Below the pieces are notes generated by a model. The model was not told the DNA's origin, ran no database searches, and saw only the letters and a program-made list of their open reading frames with translations. This document shows positions 8,595 to 16,197 of a DNA stretch of 64,000 nt, one piece after another. Source of the DNA: Glycomyces artemisiae. Its GTDB lineage: Bacteria; Actinomycetota; Actinomycetes; Mycobacteriales; Micromonosporaceae. The stretch's first letter is position 1. The number at the start of each line of letters is the position of its first letter. The stretch spans positions 1 through 64,000 of the forward strand of contig NZ_PVTJ01000002.1 in the NCBI RefSeq assembly GCF_003002955.1. The letters are read 5' to 3'. Both the position numbers and the translations under genes were made by a program.

Positions 8595-8709
8595 TAATTC
8601 ACTGAATTGCGATCAGAAGCGGCACGCAACCACCAAAGCCGCTCATCGCGCCTTTCGGGTCAGGAAGGCCAAACGGCCTGATCCTCACCTCCACCCCGAA
8701 AGGATCAAA

Positions 8710-9552
8710 GTGGACATGAAGAGGAAGCAGCTGGTCCGCCTCGGCGCGGGCGTCGCCGCCGGGCTCGGCGCCGCGGCCATCGCCTGGGCCGGCGTCGCCG
8801 CCAACGCGCAGGACAACGCCGCGGACAACGACTTCGAGGCGCAGATCATCGGCGGCCAGCCCGCCGAGGAGGGCCAGTACCCCTGGCTCGTGGGCCTGGG
8901 CTCCGCGGGCGAGGGGACCCCCTGGGAGCGCCAGTTCTGCGGCGGCTCGCTCATCGCCCACGACGTCGTCCTCACCGCGGCGCACTGCGTCGAGGGCACC
9001 GAGGACGCCTCGGAGCTCGTCGTCTTCTCCGGCTCGGTGGACCTGGAGTCCGACGAGATCGTGGAGACCGCGGTGACGGACTTCCACATCGCGGAGGACT
9101 ACAACGACCCCATCGCGATGGCGAACGACTGGGCGCTGCTCAAGCTCGCCGAGGAGGTCGACCAGGAGCCGATCCCGCTCAACACCGACCCGGCGGCCGA
9201 GTTCGAGGTCCTGGAGACCGCGGGCTGGGGCAACACGGGCGAGGAGTACCCGACGGTGGCCGAGTGGGTCGAGGTGCCGTTCGTGAGCGACGCCGACTGC
9301 GAGGCGGCCTACCCGGGTGAGGTCGACGCGGCCTCGATGCTGTGCGCGGGCGACCTGGAGAACGGCGGGGTCGACTCGTGCCAGGGCGACTCGGGCGGCC
9401 CGATCATGGCCGACAACGAGGGCCTGACGCTCGTCGGCATCGTGAGCTGGGGCTACGGCTGCGCCGAGGCCGGCAACCCGGGCGTGTACGGCGAGGTCGC
9501 GGACTTCGACGACGCCATCGACGAGGTCCTCGCGGGCTGGTCCGTCGAGTAG
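8710..9552 (+). CDS. Secreted trypsin-like serine protease 1
   Basis: A 280-residue S1-family protease precursor. GAAAGGA lies 6 bases before GTG 8710; this start gives the same N-terminal length as the paralogue downstream. A signal peptide ([30 protein letters not shown]) and a short propeptide precede the mature-type N terminus IIGG at residue 46. Catalytic residues visible are H92 in LTAAHC, D140 in ANDWALL and S228 in GDSGGP. D222, six residues before the serine, predicts cleavage after Arg/Lys. Cysteines fit conserved disulphides. It is followed by a terminator and a tandem paralogue. The role is probably extracellular protein degradation. Confidence 0.95.
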   Translation: MDMKRKQLVRLGAGVAAGLGAAAIAWAGVAANAQDNAADNDFEAQIIGGQPAEEGQYPWLVGLGSAGEGTPWERQFCGGSLIAHDVVLTAAHCVEGTEDASELVVFSGSVDLESDEIVETAVTDFHIAEDYNDPIAMANDWALLKLAEEVDQEPIPLNTDPAAEFEVLETAGWGNTGEEYPTVAEWVEVPFVSDADCEAAYPGEVDAASMLCAGDLENGGVDSCQGDSGGPIMADNEGLTLVGIVSWGYGCAEAGNPGVYGEVADFDDAIDEVLAGWSVE

Positions 9553-9567
9553 ACCCCTTGATCCGTG

Positions 9568-9598
9568 AAGGCCGGGAGGGGCGGGCCCTCCCGGCCTT
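9568..9598 (+). terminator. Terminator after protease 1
   Basis: A perfect 13-bp stem, AAGGCCGGGAGGG with CCCTCCCGGCCTT, has the 5-base loop GCGGG and lies 15 bases beyond the stop. It separates the two protease genes into independent transcription units. Confidence 0.8.
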
Positions 9599-9790
9599 CC
9601 GCATTCCGGATGCAGTCCGGAATGGACTATTCGCAGGCGTCCGTCCCTATTGCTGAATACAGGCGTGTATACGCCGCTATTCACTGAAAAACAGCTTAGA
9701 TGTGGATTACTCAGATATGAGCGATATTCCCGTATGCTGCTTGCGGCAGGTGAACGCCTGGATCCACCCTCACCCGAAAGGATTTCTCGC

Positions 9791-10603
9791 GTGAAGCACA
9801 ACCGAAAGACCCTCGTCAAGATCGGCGCGGTCGTCGCCGCCGGACTCGGCGCCGCCGCGTTCGCGGTCGGCACCGTCGGCGCCAACGCGGACGAAGCCAC
9901 CACCGACGGCGACTTCGACGCCCAGATCATCGGCGGCCAGCCCGCCGCCGACGGCCAGTTCCCCTGGACCGTCGCCCTCGCCGACGCGGGCGACCCGTCG
10001 TTCAACTTCTGCGGCGGCTCCCTCATCGCCGAGGACGTCGTCCTCACCGCCGCCCACTGCACCGAGGGCTCCGCCGCCGGGGACATCGTGGTCCGCCACG
10101 GCGACACCGACATCACCCAGACCGACGTCTACGACGTCAGCGAGATCGTCGTCGCCGACGGCTTCAACGGCTCGACCATGGTCAACGACTGGTCGCTCAT
10201 CAAGCTCGCCGAGCCGATCAGCGGCGCCGAGACCCTCCCGCTCACCGAGGAGGACACCAAGGACTGGGGCACCCTCACCGTGATCGGCTGGGGCACCACC
10301 GAGTCCGGCTCGATGTCGCAGGACCTCCTGTACGTCGACGTCCCCTACATCAGCGACGGCGACTGCTCCGGCGCCTACGGCTCCGAGTTCGACGCCGCCA
10401 CGATGATCTGCGCGGGCGACCTGGAGAACGGCGGCGTGGACTCCTGCCAGGGCGACTCCGGCGGCCCGCTGATCTCCGAGGACGGCGTCCTCGTCGGCAT
10501 CGTGAGCTGGGGCTACGGCTGCGCCGAGGCGGGCAACCCCGGCGTGTACGCCAACGTCGGCCTCCTCTACGACGACATCACCGCCGCCCTCGCGACCCTG
10601 TAG
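9791..10603 (+). CDS. Secreted trypsin-like serine protease 2 (tandem paralogue)
   Basis: A 270-residue S1 protease precursor. AAAGGA lies 8 bases before GTG 9791. The layout matches protease 1: signal peptide ([31 protein letters not shown]), short propeptide ending DAQ, then IIGG. The triad is H89 (LTAAHC), D133 (VNDWSLIKL) and S223 (GDSGGP), with D217 setting trypsin specificity. The C-terminal block LENGGVDSCQGDSGGP...VSWGYGCAEAGNPGVY is nearly identical to protease 1, whereas middle loops differ, consistent with duplication followed by divergence. Both genes share CCCGAAAGGAT in the leader. A unique AT-richer stretch (about 9650-9740) lies upstream and may hold its own promoter. Confidence 0.95.
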   Translation: MKHNRKTLVKIGAVVAAGLGAAAFAVGTVGANADEATTDGDFDAQIIGGQPAADGQFPWTVALADAGDPSFNFCGGSLIAEDVVLTAAHCTEGSAAGDIVVRHGDTDITQTDVYDVSEIVVADGFNGSTMVNDWSLIKLAEPISGAETLPLTEEDTKDWGTLTVIGWGTTESGSMSQDLLYVDVPYISDGDCSGAYGSEFDAATMICAGDLENGGVDSCQGDSGGPLISEDGVLVGIVSWGYGCAEAGNPGVYANVGLLYDDITAALATL

Positions 10604-10682
10604 CGGCACACCTCCTCCGGGGCACCGTGCGGCCCTCCGCGGGCTTTTGTATACTCGGTGCGGCTCCGTTCAGGCGGAGTTC

Positions 10683-10753
10683 GCGGGTGTAGTTCATTGG
10701 TAGAATGCGACCTTCCCAAGGTTGAGAGGCGAGTTCGATTCTCGTCACCCGCT
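10683..10753 (+). tRNA. tRNA-Gly, anticodon CCC
   Basis: The 71-base cloverleaf starts GCGGGTG, which pairs perfectly with the 3' CACCCGC (acceptor stem), with T as discriminator. The anticodon stem CGACC/GGTTG encloses TTCCCAA, so the anticodon is CCC and reads GGG. The T-loop GTTCGATTC is present. The gene is followed by CCG, so CCA is not fully encoded. A GTATACT box (about 10649-10655) upstream may be its -10 element. Confidence 0.95.
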
Positions 10754-10766
10754 CCGCGAGGATTTC

Positions 10767-10799
10767 ACGGCCGTCCGGTTCCACCGGGCGGCCGTTTTC
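10767..10799 (+). terminator. Terminator of the tRNA-Gly transcript
   Basis: ACGGCCGTCCGG pairs with CCGGGCGGCCGT (one G-U pair) around the loop TTCCA, followed by a TTTT tail. This is one of the few canonical U-tailed hairpins in the window. Confidence 0.85.
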
Positions 10800-10966
10800 A
10801 TGTGCCCAGCCGTGTGCTCAGCCGTGCGCGCCGCGGGCACGTGTTCGATTTCGTTCGATTGAGCTGTTCCGGGCCTCCGATTCCGACACCGGTTGACCGT
10901 ATTACGCCTGTGAACTGCGATGTTATCGGTCTCTCTTGGGGCGCATGATGACGAATAGAGACCCCC

Positions 10967-11035
10967 TTCACTTTCCGGGTGGGCGCAGGTACCATGATCG
11001 CATCGAAAGTTTCCGATACTTCTTCTGAAACTTTC
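10967..11035 (+). promoter_or_regulatory. Sugar ABC operon promoter with two GAAASTTTC operators
   Basis: A plausible sigma-70-type promoter, TTCACT (10967-10972), 17-bp spacer, TACCAT (10990-10995), places the start site near 11002. Two short palindromes follow at once: GAAAGTTTC (11005-11013) and GAAACTTTC (11027-11035), 22 bp or two helical turns apart. The CGAAA-N-TTTCG box is known from xylanase-gene regulation in Streptomyces lividans. A LacI-type repressor is therefore likely, with xylan/xylose-related induction as a possibility. Confidence 0.7.
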
Positions 11036-11074
11036 GGACGGACGAACCCTCATCCCTCGAAAGGAACGCGCCCG

Positions 11075-12355
11075 ATGCGAAATCCCCTTCTCCGGCCCCG
11101 CGCGCTCGTGGCGGCCGGTGCGGCCGCCGCGCTCGCGCTGACCGCCGCCGCGTGCGGCGACAGCGGCGAGAGCGACGCCGACATCACCTGGTGGCACATC
11201 CAGAACCAGGACCCGCTCATGTCCACGTGGCAGGAGTTCGCCGACGACTTCGGGGCCGAGCACGACGTCACCTTCGACGTGCAGCCCATCGAGAACCAGG
11301 CGTTCAAGGACCGCATGGGCACCGCCTCGCAGTCGGGCGACGTCCCCGACATCTTCCACACCTGGGGCGGCGGCGTGCTCGCCGAGCAGGTCGAGGCCGG
11401 CCTCGTGCAGGACCTCACCGGCAAGCTCGACTGCATCGACCAGATCAACCCGATCGCCTTGGAGCCCTATACGATCGACGGCAAGCTCTACGGCATGCCG
11501 TTCGACGCCGGGGTCGTCGGGTTCTGGTACAACATGGACCTGTTCGCCGAGGCCGGCATCGACGCGCCGCCCGCCACCTGGGACGAGTTCCTCGCCGACG
11601 TCCAGGCCCTCAAGGACGCCGGGATCGCGCCGATCGCCCTCGCGGGCGCCGACCAGTGGCCCGGCCACTACTACTGGACCTACCTCGCCATGCGCACCGT
11701 CGGCCTCGACGGCCTCGAAGCGGCGGCCGAGGCCGGGGACTTCTCCGGCGACGGCTTCGTCCAGGCCGGTCAGATGGTCGCCGACCTCGCCGCCCTGGAG
11801 CCGTTCCAGCCCGGCTTCGAGTCCGCGACCTACGGCGAGGCCGACGGCCAGTCCGCGGTCATGGGCGAAGGGCTCGCCGCCATGGAGCTGATGGGCCAGT
11901 GGGCTCCGCAGGCCCAGCGCGACAACTCCGGCACCGACGGGCCCGAGAACCTCGGGTTCTTCCCATTCCCCACGGTCGAAGGCGGCGTCGGGACCACCAC
12001 CGAGTGGCTCGGCGGCGGCAACGGCTACGCGGTCGCCGCGGACGCGCCCGACGAGGCCCTCGACTTCCTGTGCTACTTCATGGAGCCCGAGAACTACTCG
12101 CGCGCGATCACCGAGGGCAACCTCACCCCGGTCGCCGTCGACACCGCGGCCGTCGCGCCGGACCTGAACGAGGACACCCAGAAGGTCGTCGACGCGCTCG
12201 CCACCGCCACCGGCACGCAGCTGTACCTCGACCAGGCGTACCCGCCGGCCATCGGCGGCGTCATCAACGAGGCCACCGAAGGGCTCATCCTGGGCCAGCT
12301 GACCCCCGACGACTTCGTGTCGATGGTCAACGAGGCGTGGGCGGCCGAGGAGTGA
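11075..12355 (+). CDS. Sugar ABC transporter substrate-binding lipoprotein (CUT1)
   Basis: A 426-residue extracellular binding protein of family 1. ATG 11075 follows AAAGGAAC. The signal sequence ends in the lipobox TAAAC with Cys ~26, so the protein is anchored to the outer membrane face by lipid. The mature part has ITWWHIQNQDPLMSTWQEFADDF and FEAEAGIDAPPATWDEFLADVQALKDAG, typical of carbohydrate-binding type I folds. The stop overlaps the GTG of the first permease (GTGA). No ATPase is encoded nearby, as usual for actinomycete importers that share an MsiK-type ATPase. The operator type hints at a xylan-derived sugar, but the ligand is not certain. Confidence 0.93.
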   Translation: MRNPLLRPRALVAAGAAAALALTAAACGDSGESDADITWWHIQNQDPLMSTWQEFADDFGAEHDVTFDVQPIENQAFKDRMGTASQSGDVPDIFHTWGGGVLAEQVEAGLVQDLTGKLDCIDQINPIALEPYTIDGKLYGMPFDAGVVGFWYNMDLFAEAGIDAPPATWDEFLADVQALKDAGIAPIALAGADQWPGHYYWTYLAMRTVGLDGLEAAAEAGDFSGDGFVQAGQMVADLAALEPFQPGFESATYGEADGQSAVMGEGLAAMELMGQWAPQAQRDNSGTDGPENLGFFPFPTVEGGVGTTTEWLGGGNGYAVAADAPDEALDFLCYFMEPENYSRAITEGNLTPVAVDTAAVAPDLNEDTQKVVDALATATGTQLYLDQAYPPAIGGVINEATEGLILGQLTPDDFVSMVNEAWAAEE

Positions 12356-13332
12356 CGACCACGGAGTCCCCCCGGGTCTCCCCGGGGCGCCCGGACCGCC
12401 GCGAGGGCAAGAGCCCCCGCAAGCGGTCCGGGCGCCCCGGCGCGGGGACCCTCGCGACGTTCATCGCGCCCGGCCTGGTCCTGTTCCTGCTCTTCGTGAT
12501 CCTGCCGGTCCTGTTCGCCGCGTACGTCGCGTTCTTCCGCTGGAACGGGCTCGGCGGCGTCCCCACCGACTTCGTGGGCCTGGAGAACTTCCGCAACCTC
12601 CTCCAGGACGAGGTGTTCCTCGGGGACCTGTGGCGCCTGGGGCTCATCGTGGTCCTCTCGCTGCTGGTGCAGCTGCCGATCTCCTTCGGCCTGGCTATGC
12701 TCCTGCACCAGCGGTTCCCCGGGCGCACCGCGTTCCGGCTCCTGTTCTTCGTGCCCTACGTGCTCACCGAGGCCGTCACCGCGGTCCTGTTCCGGCTCGT
12801 GTTCTCGCCGCGGCGCGGCTTCGCCGACTCGCTCCTGGCGAACCTCGGCGTCGACTCGCAGGTCGGGTGGCTCTCCGACCGCGAGATCGTCATGTTCGTC
12901 ATCTTCGGGATCCTCACCTGGAAGTTCTTCGGCTTCCACATGATCCTGTTCCTCGCCGGGCGCCAGAACATCCCCGACGAGCTGTACGAGGCCGCCGCCA
13001 TCGACGGCGCCACCGGCGCGCAGGCGTTCCGCTCGATCACGCTGCCGCTCATGGGCCCCACGGTCCGCATGATCGTGTTCCTGTCCGTGATCGGCACGGT
13101 CCAGCTGTTCGACCTGGTGTACGTGCTCACCGGCGGCGGGCCGTTCCACGCCTCCGAGACCCTCGCGATCACCATGTACGAGCAGGGCTTCCAGCGCAAC
13201 CAGATCGGGTACGCGTCGGCGCTGTCCATCGCGATGTTCCTCATCAGCCTCGTGTTCGCGCTGTTCTACCAGCGCTTCGTCCTCAACCGCGACCTCCAGG
13301 GGTCGATCACCACCGCCGGGAACCGCTCATGA
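12352..13332 (+). CDS. Sugar ABC transporter permease, subunit 1
   Basis: A 326-residue MalF-like inner-membrane subunit with six predicted membrane segments, beginning after a ~40-residue basic, Pro/Arg-rich cytoplasmic tail. The cytoplasmic coupling loop EAAAIDGATGAQAFRSITLPLMGP (EAA motif) is clear. GTG 12352 overlaps the TGA of the binding-protein gene, which indicates translational coupling. It forms the channel together with the next permease and would be powered by an ATPase encoded elsewhere. The N-terminal start is fixed by the overlap rather than by a distinct ribosome-binding site. Confidence 0.93.
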   Translation: MTTTESPRVSPGRPDRREGKSPRKRSGRPGAGTLATFIAPGLVLFLLFVILPVLFAAYVAFFRWNGLGGVPTDFVGLENFRNLLQDEVFLGDLWRLGLIVVLSLLVQLPISFGLAMLLHQRFPGRTAFRLLFFVPYVLTEAVTAVLFRLVFSPRRGFADSLLANLGVDSQVGWLSDREIVMFVIFGILTWKFFGFHMILFLAGRQNIPDELYEAAAIDGATGAQAFRSITLPLMGPTVRMIVFLSVIGTVQLFDLVYVLTGGGPFHASETLAITMYEQGFQRNQIGYASALSIAMFLISLVFALFYQRFVLNRDLQGSITTAGNRS

Positions 13333-14171
13333 AGGTCACGACGCGCCGCGCGCGCCTGCTGCGGCACACCGGGTTCTACATCGCCGCGTTCGTCACCACC
13401 GCGTTCGTGGCGACGCCGATCCTGTTCGCGCTCCTGGGCGGCTTCAAGGACAACCAGCAGCTGCGCGAGAACGCCCTGGGCCTGCCGAGCCCGTGGAACA
13501 CCCAGAACTACACCGACGTGCTCGCCTCGGGCGCGTTCTGGCAGCAGGTCTTCTCCTCGGTGTTCATCGCGCTCATCACCACGTTCATCGTCGTCGCGTG
13601 CTCGGCGATGGTCGCGTTCGTGTTCGCGCGCTACGCGTTCCGCGGCCGCGAGGGCCTGTTCACGCTGTTCGCGGCGGGCATGATGTTCCCGTTCGCGGTG
13701 GCGGTGCTGCCGCTGTTCATCATCCTGCGCACGTTCGAGCTGCTCAACAGCCCGCTCGGGGTGATCCTCCCGCAGGCCGCGTTCGGCCTGCCGCTGACGA
13801 TCATCATCCTGCGCACGTTCTTCCGCTCGATCCCCGCCGAGGTCGAGGAGGCCGCGACGATCGACGGCGCCGGGCCGTGGCTGTTCTTCTCGCGCATCCT
13901 CCTGCCGATGGCGCGGCCGGTGCTCGCGACCGTGTCGGTGCTCGCGCTCGTCGGGTCGTGGAACTCGTTCCTGCTGCCGCTGGTGGTGCTCCAGAAGTCG
14001 ACGTGGTGGACGCTCCCGCTGGGCGTCACCCAGTTCAGCGGCCAGTACGCGTCCGACACGGCGAAGGTCCTCGCGTTCGTCATGCTCGCGATGCTCCCGG
14101 CGCTCGTGTTCTACGCGTTCGCCGAGCGGCACCTCATCAGCGGGCTGACCTCGGGCGGCACGAAGGGTTGA
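13329..14171 (+). CDS. Sugar ABC transporter permease, subunit 2
   Basis: A 280-residue MalG-like permease with six membrane segments and the EAA coupling loop EVEEAATIDGAGPWLFFSRILLPMARP. ATG 13329 overlaps the stop of the first permease (ATGA). The C-terminal RHLISGLTSGGTKG ending is typical of CUT1 second permeases. A U-tailed terminator follows at once, so the operon is binding protein, permease, permease. Confidence 0.93.
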   Translation: MKVTTRRARLLRHTGFYIAAFVTTAFVATPILFALLGGFKDNQQLRENALGLPSPWNTQNYTDVLASGAFWQQVFSSVFIALITTFIVVACSAMVAFVFARYAFRGREGLFTLFAAGMMFPFAVAVLPLFIILRTFELLNSPLGVILPQAAFGLPLTIIILRTFFRSIPAEVEEAATIDGAGPWLFFSRILLPMARPVLATVSVLALVGSWNSFLLPLVVLQKSTWWTLPLGVTQFSGQYASDTAKVLAFVMLAMLPALVFYAFAERHLISGLTSGGTKG

Positions 14172-14188
14172 GACGGCCCGTCCGAGCC

Positions 14189-14225
14189 GGGCCCGGGAGC
14201 TTTCGAAGCGCCCGGGCCCTTTTTC
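14189..14225 (+). terminator. Terminator of the sugar ABC operon
   Basis: GGGCCCGGG (14189-14197) pairs with CCCGGGCCC (14211-14219), with an additional AGC/GCG inner region, and a run of T follows (14220-14225). Confidence 0.85.
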
Positions 14226-14268
14226 TGCTCCACGGGAACCGCCGGGCCGCGGGCGGCGTCCCACCGGC

Positions 14269-16197
14269 ATGAAAGCGAAACTCCTCACCGCACTCGCGGG
14301 CGCGGCCGCCCTCGCCGCCGCCGGGTGCACCTCCTCCTCAGACGGGGGCGACCCCGACGTCGAGGCCGTCCCGTGGGTGCCCGCCTCCGCGCAGCTCGCC
14401 TCCTACGGCGGCTGCGACGAAGCGCTCGAAGGCATCCAGGACGCGGCCGCCGCGATGATGGCCCAGTGGCAGTCCGGCGGGTACTTCGCGAACGGCTTCG
14501 CCGAGGACGGCGTGGCCCGCGAGGAAGGCGACATGGCCGCCGGGTCCGACAGCGCCGAGGCGCCGACCGCCGCGGCCTCGGACGCCTACTCCCAGACCAA
14601 CAACGCGGTCGCCGGGGTCGACGAGCCCGACATCGTCAAGACCGACGGCGCGTTCGTCTACAGCGTCGTCCAGAACGAACTGCGCGTCGTCGACACCCGC
14701 TCCGGCGAGGTCGTGGCCGAGCACCGCTACGACGACATGTCGTGGGACCACGAGCTGTTCCTCGGCGACGACGAACTCCTCGTCATGTACACGCAGGACC
14801 GCCAGGACGGCGAGACCTACTACAGCGAGTTCACGATCGACCGGCTCGACCCGGCGAGCCTCGACGTGCTCGACACGTTCTCCATGGACGGGTCCATGGT
14901 GGACGCGCGGATGGTCGGCGGCGAGGTGCGCCTCGCGGTGTCCTCGCAGCCGAGCATCCAACCGGTGCAGGACGTCCTGTACGACGCCGACGCCGACCTG
15001 GAGGACCTCAAGGCCGCCATCGCTGCCACCGAGCTTGAGGACTGGGTGCCGGGCTTCAGCGTCAACGGCGAGGACGGCGAGATCGACTGCCGCGACATCG
15101 CCCACCCCGACCGGTTCTCCGGCTCCGCCGTGACCGTGTTCGGGCTCGCCGCCGACGGCGGCTGGGAGGACGTGGAGCCGCACACGGTCATGGCCGACGG
15201 CGACACCGTCCACGGCACCACCGAGAGCCTCTACCTCGCGCACTACGACTACGGCTGGGGCGCGGCCGAAGACGAGCAGCCGCAGTCGGAGACCGAGCTG
15301 TACCGGTTCCACTTCGAGGACGGCGAGCCGCGCCTCGCGGGCGAGGCCACCGTCCCCGGGTCGCTGCTCAACCAGTACTCGCTCAGCGAGTACGACGGGC
15401 ACCTGCGGGTCGCCACCACCGAGAACGACTCGGTGTGGGGCTGGTGGGGCGGCGGCTGCGGCCCGGCCGACGACTGCGCTTGGGAGGGCGCCGAAGTCGC
15501 GCCCGCCGAACCGGAGCCCTCGAAGTCCACGGTGACGGTGTTCGCCGTCGGGGACGACGCCCTCACCGAGACCGGCTCGGTCACCGACCTCGGCGTCACC
15601 GAGCAGATCTACGCCGTCCGCTTCATCGCCGACACCGCGTACATCGTCACGTTCCGCCAGACCGACCCGCTGTACACAGTGGACCTCTCTGACCCGGCGA
15701 ACCTCGCCGTCACCGGCGAGCTGAAGATCACCGGCTACTCCGGCTACCTCCACCCCGTGGGGGCCGACCGGCTCCTGGGCATCGGCCAGGAGGCCACCGA
15801 GGACGGCGTCACCACCGGCCTCCAGGCGAGCCTGTTCGACACGGCCGCACCGGAGGCCGCGGTCCTCGACCAGTACTTCCGCGAGAACTCGGACTCCGCC
15901 GTCCAGTGGGACCCGCACGCGTTCCTGTACTGGGACGACGCCGGGATCGCCGTCCTGCCCGTCACCGACTGGGGCCCCGACTACTCCAACTACCGCTCCG
16001 GCGCGGTCGTCCTCGCGATCGGCGCCGACACGGTCGACCAGGCCGCCTGGATCGAGCAGGAGGCCTCCGACCCGTACAGCGAGGGCATCCTCCGCACCCT
16101 CGTCATCGGCGACCAGCTCTGGACCCTCTCCGCAGCGGGCCTGCAGTCCAACGAACTCGGCGGCGGCTACGCCCAGACCGCCTGGATCGGGTTCTAA
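14269..16197 (+). CDS. Beta-propeller domain lipoprotein
   Basis: A 642-residue exported lipoprotein. The signal peptide KAKLLTALAGAAALAAAGC has a lipobox with Cys 20. The family hallmark TNNAVAGVDEPDIVKTDG (residues ~106-123) identifies the secreted beta-propeller family (Pfam Beta_propel, PF09826), which is followed by blade-like repeats such as VYSVVQNELRVVDTRSGEVV and IYAVRFIADTAYIVTFRQTDPLYTVDLSDP. Function is unknown in this family; extracytoplasmic scaffold or enzyme-like roles have been suggested only by fold. No clear ribosome-binding site precedes ATG 14269. It converges with the family-5 binding protein gene, and the two 3' ends overlap by 95 bases. Confidence 0.9.
   Translation: MKAKLLTALAGAAALAAAGCTSSSDGGDPDVEAVPWVPASAQLASYGGCDEALEGIQDAAAAMMAQWQSGGYFANGFAEDGVAREEGDMAAGSDSAEAPTAAASDAYSQTNNAVAGVDEPDIVKTDGAFVYSVVQNELRVVDTRSGEVVAEHRYDDMSWDHELFLGDDELLVMYTQDRQDGETYYSEFTIDRLDPASLDVLDTFSMDGSMVDARMVGGEVRLAVSSQPSIQPVQDVLYDADADLEDLKAAIAATELEDWVPGFSVNGEDGEIDCRDIAHPDRFSGSAVTVFGLAADGGWEDVEPHTVMADGDTVHGTTESLYLAHYDYGWGAAEDEQPQSETELYRFHFEDGEPRLAGEATVPGSLLNQYSLSEYDGHLRVATTENDSVWGWWGGGCGPADDCAWEGAEVAPAEPEPSKSTVTVFAVGDDALTETGSVTDLGVTEQIYAVRFIADTAYIVTFRQTDPLYTVDLSDPANLAVTGELKITGYSGYLHPVGADRLLGIGQEATEDGVTTGLQASLFDTAAPEAAVLDQYFRENSDSAVQWDPHAFLYWDDAGIAVLPVTDWGPDYSNYRSGAVVLAIGADTVDQAAWIEQEASDPYSEGILRTLVIGDQLWTLSAAGLQSNELGGGYAQTAWIGF

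Noticed and set aside
10683-10753. Reading the tRNA-Gly anticodon as TCC
   Set aside because: The seven-base loop is TTCCCAA, which puts CCC at positions 34-36.
10658-10948. 96-residue frame over the tRNA-Gly gene
   Set aside because: It overlaps the tRNA and its terminator; composition is not protein-like.
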